Below are positions 55,881-64,000 of a stretch of DNA of 64,000 nt, in pieces (within the stretch, counting starts at the first letter, position 1; each line of letters begins with the position of its first letter). The notes beneath the pieces are model-generated. The model had not been told where the DNA came from and did not search any database. It saw nothing but the letters and a program-made list of their open reading frames with translations. The DNA is from Mesorhabditis belari. Its lineage: Eukaryota; Nematoda; Chromadorea; Rhabditida; Rhabditidae. Position numbers and translations under genes: made by a program. The DNA is taken from NCBI GenBank assembly GCA_958450365.1, contig CAUEEP010000022.1:434001-498000 (forward strand), in the 5' to 3' direction.

Positions 55881-57938
55881 CCTTTTATTCTAAGGAACAT
55901 TTATTCATTCTTCAACTCGAATAAAGATATTTAGCTTTTAATATTGGTTTTTAGGTATTGATTAGACTTTGGATTTGATTTAAAAATAAGAAATTATGAG
56001 ATCTTAAGTAAAGGAATCAATTTTTAGATACTCTGGAGTTCCGAATTTCAAAAATCAGACTAGATTGAGCCTATAAACTCTATCAAGTTTAGTTAGCTGT
56101 ATTTGAAACTAAAGCTTTTAAAACTAAAGCTTTTCACTAAAGCTTATAAGCCTAATAATAAAGATATTTTCTTCTCAAATTTAGTTACCTTTCTTGAAAA
56201 GATGATGTAAAAGACTAAATTTAAAATCTAAATACGTTTTGACAAGGGCTGGGTTGAGAAAATGCTGATTTTGACCAAAAATAGTCCCTTAGACTGTAGA
56301 TTTTAGATTAAAATTTGCGTGTTTAGTTTAAATTTGCGTGTTTCCCATTACTTGTTCTTTCTTGGGGATTTCTTTTTTAAGGTGAAATCTTAAGCTTGAA
56401 TGAGTCCTTGCCCTTCCTTTCCCCCTTTTCCCTTCCTTCCCCATTCTTTTCCCATTCAATTCTCAAGCCGAACACATCACAGCAATTTCTTCTATTTTTT
56501 CTTCTATTTTGTCGTTTTTCTCTTTTTACGAAACGAATTATCTTCTTCTTTTCCCTCTTTTCCCCCATTTTTTTTCCTCTTCTCTCAATCCATTTCCGCT
56601 TTCTTTCAAACATATGGCCGACTGGCTTTTTAAACGTCCGGAAAATATCATAAAACAAAAAAAACATTGAAAAATTGGAACACTTTATTGATTGTTTGGA
56701 ATTTTCTTTTAAATAAAAGCCAGGTCAATGCTTGAATTGGGTTTAACAATTTGGTTCAAGCTTAGGCTTTATTTGAGCCTGAAAGCTTAGGCTTTATTTG
56801 AGCCTGAAAGCTTAGGCTTTATTTGAGCCTGAAAGCTCAGGCTCTATTTGAGCCTGAGCACCTGGCCAATGGCCCGACTCTAAGCTTGGGTTTAGTTTAA
56901 ACTGGCACAAGTGTATAACAATGCTACCCAAGCCAGATTCTAGAGTCGGGTCTAACTGATTCCAGTCAGACCCTAGAGTCGGGTCTAACTGATCTGGCTG
57001 ACAAAGCTAGGCTTGTGCCTGGCTTTGTCCTGATCTAGCTCTAAAATAAGGCCAGGTCAGGCCAGTGTGCCAGGCCTTAGCCGAACCAGGATCCTCCCTA
57101 CACTCACTCAAAGTTCCATGCCAAGCCAGGGCCTGGGTTTACCAATGCATTTAGCAAGTTTGGATTTAGCTAAATTCTTCTCAGAGAATGTTTAGGATCT
57201 CCGAAAAGCCTAATAATAAGGATATTTTCTTCTGGAGCTCCGAAAAACACTTATAGCTCTGCTCTGAATAAAGATCTATCTATAAAGATATAAAAAACTA
57301 ATCACAGATTCGAACTCCAACATTTCTGGCTACAAAATGAGCCGAAATTTAGCCAATTTTGAGCACATGAACATTAAGGAAGAACATGAGGCTGTGGTGG
57401 CATCAGAAATTCTGTCTACAAGAAAGAAATCAATTTTGGTAGATTTAGCATTTAGAATTTAGGATTTAGCAATGCTGAATTATTAAATGCTAAATAAAAT
57501 TGCTAAATGCTAATCTGTTCAGCAAAATTACTAGATGATAAATGGAAAGTGCTATATGGGAAATGCTATATGGTAAATGATAAATAGTTTAGTGAACCCA
57601 GGCCGAATTCAGGTCTAATGTGGTCGTGATTTGACCTGATTTGACCTAGCCATGACTTTTGACTTCTGGAATAGTCCTGACTATGAACCAGACATTTCTA
57701 GTCAACTGAATGTTATGTCAAAGTTGTCATTGATTGTTTATTGTTTTTCGACTTCATTCAATACTTCGATTCATCCACCAATTCCACTTGCAGCAGCCAT
57801 CCAATTCCTCCCCTCTTCACTTCACTTCCCTTTTCACGCGTGCTCCACATTTCTGTGTGGATTTCGCGTGTTCATCCATTCAAACTGCTGTCTTTTCTCC
57901 AGAAAACGGGGCCTCTCGTTGCCCTTTTTTCCACCCAA

Positions 57939-60900
57939 ATGATCGTCACATATCTCGCCAAAATTGTCCTCCTTTTACCCGATCTTTCGACAACCGAAGC
58001 AAATAAGGTGAATAGAGAAAAGGGAAAAGGGAAAAGGGAAAAGGGTTGGGTTTAAAACAAAAGTCAATTAAAAATTAAAGACTTTTCTGATTCCAGAACT
58101 GAACTGAATGGAAATTTTAATACAAAATGAATACTGATAAGCTAGAAAGTCATTTTGAAGCTTTTATAGACCAAAATAAGACTTTTGATCTAAGCTGTAG
58201 CTTCAAGGCCAATCAATATTGGAAATGATTCTGAATTTCTGGCTTTTCAGTTAAAATAAGAGTTCTGTTAAGAGTTCAACATTGAATCTGTTTGAATTTT
58301 TAAAAAACTATTTGCTTTAGCTCCACGAGATTGCCGATCTGAACGCTGAAGATCATGGGGTTTTTCTGGGAAGAGAACATACGCCAAAAAAGTGAGTTGA
58401 AAAGGGAAAACTCATCTGTTTTAGTCAGAGAATAAAATAATAAGAGAACATAATATAAAAAAAGATTATTTAATACTTAGATTTTTCATTTTCCAGACCC
58501 GAGATTCCACGTTTTCCATCGACAAAACCGGCAGCTCCACACATTTGGCCATACCAGTCAATGCCAATCACTTTACCGCCAATTCCCGGCAGAGCACAAG
58601 TCAGATTTTTATTAACTATTGCTATAGATCTATAGGTCTATAGCAATATGACCGATCTCTAGTCTTATCAAAGATCTTCTGACCGATCTGTAGTCTATAG
58701 ATCTTAAAGATTAACTGAAGATCAATATTAGAAATAATTAACTGAAGATTAGATAATTATTCACCTGAATCTGGTGACTTTACTGCTATATCGACAAAAA
58801 GTTATCCTGTTTCTGGCTTCTGACCAATCTCTAGTCTTGTCAAAGATCTTCTGATCGATCTCTAGTCTTGCCAGCGATCTTCTGACCGATCTGTAGTCTT
58901 GCCAAAGATCTTCTGATCAATCTCTAGTCTTGTCGGTGATCTTCTGATCAATCTCTAGTCTTGTCAAAGATCTTCTGATCAATCTCTAGTCTTGTCGGTG
59001 ATCTTCTGATCAATCTCTAGTCTTGTCAAAGATCTTCTGATCAATCTCTAGTCTTGTCAAAGATCTTCTGATCAATCTCTAGTCTTGTCAAAGATCTTCT
59101 GATCGATCTCTAGTCTTGTCAGCGATCTTCTGACCGATCTTCTGATCTCTTTGAGCCTAGTTGAAGATAAATCTAGAGCAATTATTCAAAAATCAAATGT
59201 TCCCACAAATCTCTAAGCGCTATCTTTATCTCCAGACTTTTAAGCAGCTTTCAATTCGTTTTTCAGCGCCGAAAACCGCACCCAAACGAGCCATGTCGAG
59301 CGATCAATGAAACAACAAGGAAAGAATTGTTGCATGTGAGTTAAATCTTATTTAGCACATTATTTTACATATTCTTTTACAATAACAGCTTTTGTTCTCT
59401 CATCTTCTTCTCTTTCTTTCATGTTTTACGCAAAATTGCTCGGTCATTAGGATATGAGCTCTCATTTTTCACTTCTTGGAAAAAGCTTTGACTATTTTTG
59501 GATAATGCAAAGTCTAGCTATAAAGAAAATGGATAACAACTTAGAGATTTACTTTAAGCAAATTAAAATCTAGTTATAAAGGTTTATAATTGAATTTATA
59601 ATAACAGCTTTTGTTCAACTGCATTTTTGGCATTTTTGAAGTGGTTTAGTTACCAAATGATTAACTGATTAAAGCTGAAAACGATCGTTTCCATTTCTAA
59701 ATCAATGCCTAGTTGTATGTTCTTTTCTTGTGATTTTTTTGTCAACAAACAAAACCTGGCACATCAGAAATAGTAATTGAATTGAGTAATTGAAATGACG
59801 CAAAGATTTCACTTAAAAATTTGATTACAGTTAAAAGTTCGATTTTTAGAGTGACTTTTGTCAAAATTTGGTCAATTTTTGGTAATTTTTGGTGATTTTT
59901 GGATCGGTTCAATTGCTTAATCTAAACTTTCCAAACCAAAACCTATCTGTGATCACTTTTGGATCGCTTTTGGATCGCTTTTGGATCTGTGATCGCTTTT
60001 GGATCGCTTTTGGATCTGTGATCGCTTTTGGATCGCTTTTGGATAGCTTTTGGATCGCTTTTGGATCTGTGATCGCTGACCAAAAGCGATCCAAAACCAA
60101 ATCTAGTCTAAATGGCTCACAATCATAGAGTCAAGCCATTGGGTAATTGAAATGGTTAAAAAAAAAACAAAATTATAAGCAATGCTATGGGTAATTAGTT
60201 ACCCAACTACCCAACTTTAGTCACCCAACTTTAGTTAGTTACCCAACTTTCTAAAAGAATTTTTCCTAGGGTTAGTGCAATGGAAATCCCCCTTAATCAA
60301 CAAATCTCCATGTCCATTTTTCTCAACCCAACAATTTCTCAAGAAAAAGCAAAGAAAAGGCAGAGAAAACTTTCAAAATCCGCTCGTATTTTTGTGTTTT
60401 TCTGAAAGAAGTCCATTACTAAACGAATCATGTGCACGAGGGAATTTCAGGCTTTTCTTTTAGAGAAAAAGAGGAGTAGTTTGTCTTCTCCAAAATGGGG
60501 ATCCCAACTTTTTCAACCTTTTTTTTCTTCCTCTGGGTTCTTTGTGTCCATAGTGAACGATTGAGGCAAAGATATTGGTGGAAATGGATGGGGAAATCGA
60601 GATGAAATGGAGATGAACTGGAGATGAAATCGAATTTCGGTTCAAAAGATTTCACTATAACTTTTATGTAACGAAAAGTTACATACATACGCAATGAATT
60701 CGAAAACTTATCTTGAAAAGGAGATTCGAAGCTTTCAAATAGCTCCAATCGATTCCCCGACCTTGAAAACCCTTGGATACAAATTTCCGGCTGAATCTCT
60801 TCTTTTCTACCATCTACAAAGCAAAAGATCCAAAGGAAAAGGCCTATTTAAATGACTGCCGAGGTTTTCTTTATGCGGTCGCGTAATTGCTTGCCATCTG

Positions 60901-61289
60901 GCACACGTTCCGAATAGATAGCGGTCTGGAGAAGAGCTTCGAAGAGCCAAAGAGGAAGGTGCGAAGAGCGACGGAGTTGACTGCCGAGGTGTTCTTTGTG
61001 CGGTCGCGTAATTGCTTGCCATCTGGCAAACGTCCCGAATAGATAGCGGTTTGGAATCCGTAATCCAAAGACCCAAGGAGGAAGGTGCGAGGAGCGACGG
61101 AGCTGCCATTCAAGAGAAAAGAAGGAGTCACAATGCACAATGACAACGTCACAAGCTTTTTATTTGCTATTCTCTACCTATGTCTATTCCTTTTTAGCGG
61201 AAATTCCAGGGCCAGATGATGGATCTTTTCTCTTTTCTTTTCCCATCTCTCCTCAAAATGGACCCGTTCCCTTTCCCTCCCTTCCCTGG
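57939..61289 (+). CDS. Gene E: probable secreted Pro-rich protein, 3' end uncertain
   Basis: Family not recognised. Four exons join in frame: 57939-58007, 58321-58391, 58497-58599 and 59267-59335. The start follows an acceptor-like TCTCCAG. The first exon MIVTYLAKIVLLLPDLSTTE looks like a signal peptide. The next two read LHEIADLNAEDHGVFLGREH and EIPRFPSTKPAAPHIWPYQS with MPITLPPIPGRAQ, and the fourth RRKPHPNEPCRAINETTRKE. A likely last exon starts at 61198 after TTTTTAG. In phase 0 it would give RKFQGQMMDLFSFLF and stop at about 61289. Another frame (EIPGPDDGSFLFSFPISP... to 61350) looks more protein-like and would need a missing exon in the 1.9-kb gap. Introns contain GATC-rich minisatellites. 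Confidence 0.5.
58790..59150. repeat. 31-bp minisatellite (GATCTTCTGATC...CTAGTCTTGTC) in gene E intron
   Basis: About 11 units of GATCTTCTGATCAATCTCTA plus GTCTTGTCAAA, with variants GTCGGT and CAGC. Confidence 0.95.
59940..60075. repeat. 11-bp minisatellite (GGATCGCTTTT) in gene E intron
   Basis: Units GGATCGCTTTT alternate with GGATCTGTGATCGCTTTT. Confidence 0.93.
60850..61105. repeat. Tandem duplication of about 125 bp
   Basis: Two copies share GCGGTCGCGTAATTGCTTGC, CCGAATAGATAGCGGT and GAGGAAGGTGCGAAGAGCGA, spaced about 125 bp apart. On minus each copy has an open stretch LPDGKQLRDR, but the 125-bp offset shifts frame between copies. Confidence 0.85.
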
Positions 61290-63436
61290 GTGATTCCACC
61301 TGAATGCTCATCATCCTTTCACCCCCAAAAAGCTTTGTCTCATAAAATATGAAATTTGTGGTCTTTGACTTCCGGAATATCGAAAAGGTGATAAAATTAT
61401 GGCTAGAATTGGATAAATTGAAGTATTCTTTTGCTTTTTTGCAAAGAAGATTCTTTTGCTAAAGAACTTTGCAACTTTGTGCTTTTAAAGGAACTTCTTT
61501 TGTTTTTGATCCTTTAGAATTTTTCATTTTTGAACTCTCGGGTTGTTTCGACGCAAGTTCCGTGAGAATATTCTTGAGGAAATGGAGAAATGGAGACAAG
61601 GAATTTCCTGGTGTAAAAAAAGATCTGTATAAGTTCTTTAAAATCTTTTTATCTTGTAATCTGGGTTGCTGAACTAGAATTGAATAAAACTATTATTTTA
61701 ATTGATCAAGACTACGGTATTTTGCGAAAGTAAACCCTTTTTGAAAAACATCACATGATACTGATCTAGAATAAGCATTACAAAACTTTTACGCATTGGG
61801 AGTTGTTCTAGACCTGACTTGGGAGTTGTTCTAGACCTGACTTGGGAGTTGTTCTAGACCTGACTTGGGAGTTGTTCTAGACCTGACTTGGAAGTTGTTC
61901 TAGACCTGACTTGGGAGTTGTTCTAGACCTGTTCTAGACCCTGTTCAAGACTATAAGCCGAGCCAGAACTCTAGCCAATATGGTAGACTAATCCTGGCCT
62001 GGTTTATTAACCTTTTAGCGCTTTAGAAATCCCGTTTAGATCATCATTAAGATCTGGAAGTGTATAATTTTTGCGTATTTTTCAAATCACAAACTTCTTT
62101 GCATCACGTAAGAAAATTCGCTTCCTTGCCTGAAAAATTCATGTGTTTATTCAATCTTTTTTTTTGCCTAGAGTATTTTCTAAGAAAAGAAATGGAAACG
62201 AGCATTTCCTTAGCAAATTTATTAGAAAAAAAACTGGGTTTTTCATTTGTTAGAAAAATGGGGAAAAGGGATTGAAAGGAAATTGAGATGCGAGTCTTTT
62301 TGAAATAGAAATTGAAAGGGAAAACGGGGGGAAAGATATGTCGCTTTTATGACCAATTTCTAGTTGAAAAAGGGATGATTTGAATGGGGAATCTATTTGA
62401 TTTGAAAAGAAAATGAGTGATGGGAATGGGTTAGTCAAGTTTGGCATTAACATTTGAGAGCATAACAAATTTGGGGGGCAATGAAGGGGTCTCAAATGAA
62501 GGCAATGAAGGGGTTGGGTTGGGTTGGGCTCAAATTTGAACTCAAATTTCTAAACACACCTTTCTGGTGCACTGAATTCTTGAGTTTTCCTGTGATATCA
62601 CATTGTTCCTATGAGAAAAATGTGAAATCTTTGAAGAATTCAATGGAGATTTTTAATTGGAGATTCAATAAGATTGACAACTTGAAAGTTGGTACACTTA
62701 TTGCACTTTTTAGAAACAACTAGTGAATCAATCTAATCTACAGTTTTTATCAATAAAAAGGTTTATTTTTTGCAACCTAATTAGACTGACTGAAACTCTA
62801 GGCATTCGGCGAGCCAAGTTTTCGAGTTTTCGCAAGCAATTTGACATTTTGTTGTGAAAGTAAGGAAAATTTTTCTTATAGCTCGCTTTTACATCTTTAA
62901 AACTATGCGATAACAAGTTTTCTGCAATGTATAGAAAAGTTTGGCATCAAAAACGATCTTTAAATTGCAATTTATCATCGTTCATCAGCATCATAAAGCT
63001 TAGTTTTCCCATTTCAACAAAGTATTAGATTGACAACTTGAAAGTTGGTACACTTATTGCACTTTTTAGAAATAACTAGTGCATCAATCTACACTTTTTA
63101 CCAATAAAAAGGTTTATTTATTCTCTAAAACAGACTTTTGACAGATTTAGAAAAGCTTTGGTTTTGTAGGTTTCTAAGGGGCAAGAAGTTGAGAAACCAA
63201 AAATGATGAACACTTGATAAAGCGATTTGAGCACTTTCTTCCACATAAACCTATTTTAGCGTTAATAAGAAAGATCGAGCATGAAAAGTTAGGCATATAA
63301 CCGAATTCTCAGCTCAATTTGTTTAATTCCTTTAGTTATATGTTTGTTTGAAGAATTTTCAGAAAAAAAACTTGAATTTCTGCTCAAATTCGTTTCAAAA
63401 GTTGTCCAAATTTGCTTAAACATGTTTCAAATTAGA
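61290..63436. other. Gene-free AT-rich region
   Basis: It contains a 23-bp minisatellite (61798-61940) and a direct repeat: 62671-62770 and 63028-63125 share TTGACAACTTGAAAGTTGGT and ACACTTATTGCACTTTTTAG. No gene is supported. Confidence 0.5.
61798..61940. repeat. 23-bp minisatellite (TTGTTCTAGACCTGACTTGG)
   Basis: Six near-identical units of GGGAGTTGTTCTAGACCTGA plus CTT. Confidence 0.95.
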
Positions 63437-64000
63437 TAATATTGGGTTGGTGGAGACCTTAAATTTGGGAGTCCTTTCGGATTTTTTGGGAGAGTATCTT
63501 AAATTTGTCCAATTTTGACGTTTTATAGCTCATCCTAAAGCTGAATTCAAGACGGATCGATTGGTAAAAACCGTTTTGAGATATCTCTTTTCGAAAAGTT
63601 TTTACAGCTATTTTAGTAAAGGGCGGCAGAGCCAAAAAATGGCTGTTTTCACGTTTCGTTAGTTTTCCGTGCAGAAACCTAGGCTAAAAACATGTGTTTC
63701 GTGATCAGCGTCAAAAATAACCCCTAGACACAAATTTTCAGAATCTTAGCAAAAAAAACAAAAAAACGAAGGAAAATCGCGACAAGCGGCGGAAAGGCTA
63801 TTGATCTGAGGGTCGCGGGTTCGACTTCCACCGGTGACAATATTTTTCAAAAATTTTTTTTGCTAAGATTCTGAAAATTTGTGTCTAGGGGTTATTTTTG
63901 ACGCTGATCACGAAACACATGTTTTTAGCCTAGGTTTCTGCACGGAAAACTAACGAAACGTGAAAACAGCCATTTTTTGGCTCTGCGCCCTTTACTAAAA
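63437..64000. mobile_element. Foldback element with tRNA-like centre, cut by window end
   Basis: The left arm (63602-63760) and right arm (63847-64000) are inverted copies of more than 130 bp, for example TTTCGTGATCAGCGTCAAAA, ACCCCTAGACACAAATTTTC and CCGTGCAGAAACCTAGGCTA. The centre holds GCGGGTTCGACTTCC. The left part matches 10040-10294. Confidence 0.85.
63778..63838 (+). pseudogene. tRNA-like sequence in the loop of a foldback element
   Basis: GGTCGCGGGTTCGACTTCCA is a T-arm/B-box-like segment (B box GGTTCGACTTCC, one base longer than consensus), preceded by GGCTATTGATCTGAG. The acceptor stem does not pair. Probably a decayed tRNA or SINE-like head. Confidence 0.5.

Larger units (their letters stand above)
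53263..57938. other. Gene-free region rich in repeats
   Basis: No gene recognised. It includes an 11-bp minisatellite (53863-53996), a TA-type MITE candidate with ends GTGGCGCACAATTA (53748-54253), a foldback element (54460-54785), partial foldback copies (55433-55880) and a GCTTAGGCTTTATTTGAGCC repeat (56755-56860). Low-complexity ORFs at 56377-56667 look spurious. Confidence 0.5.

Noticed and set aside
56377..56667. Basic Lys/Arg/Glu-rich ORF on minus
   Set aside because: Purine-tract artefact of a pyrimidine-rich plus strand, open on both strands.

Overview
The window reads as nuclear DNA of a rhabditid-type nematode that is probably not Caenorhabditis. Genes are split by many short introns with TTTTAG or TTCCAG acceptors. 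Several start codons lie just behind an acceptor-like site, as at trans-splice sites. The genes are worm-type (MATH-33/USP7, DPFF-1, two-lobed PFK, COSA-1, cyclin T), and one interstitial repeat has the nematode telomere unit TTAGGC. Species was not determined. Gene coordinates are genomic spans that include introns. Exons were joined by eye from conserved protein, GT/AG sites and reading phase.

1-22 kb, plus strand: the 3' part of a USP7/MATH-33 deubiquitinase, then a d4-family double-PHD protein (DPFF-1) with a tRNA-Ser(UGA) antisense in one intron, then ATP-dependent 6-phosphofructokinase. Their introns and spacers hold many palindromic MITEs.

22-35 kb, minus strand: two neighbouring genes (A and B here) that conserved-ORF methods would miss. 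They are built from many small in-frame exons rich in Pro/Gln/Ala or Gly, and end in a cysteine module (CxxCC, then CxCC). Gene A has a signal-peptide exon. A 94-residue secreted protein near 48 kb (gene C) has the same cysteine module and the same intron phases, and a fourth divergent copy (D) lies beside it. I see these as one secreted family with expandable spacers; its function is unknown.

35-48 kb: an SLC7 amino-acid transporter light chain, a very-long-chain fatty acid elongase and the meiotic crossover cyclin COSA-1, all on minus, then a divergent cyclin T on plus.

49-53 kb: decayed, partly inverted copies of a ubiquitin-like gene that form a large palindrome. 53-64 kb: mostly repeats, with one probable secreted Pro-rich gene (E) from 57.9 kb.

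The most unusual non-coding signal is at 34.78-35.24 kb. A tRNA-like head with a perfect A box is followed by 30 exact tandem copies of a 13-bp unit that contains the RNA polymerase III B-box consensus, and then by a T run. Other tRNA-like B-box sequences lie inside long inverted-repeat elements at 38.0-38.6 kb and 63.4-64.0 kb.
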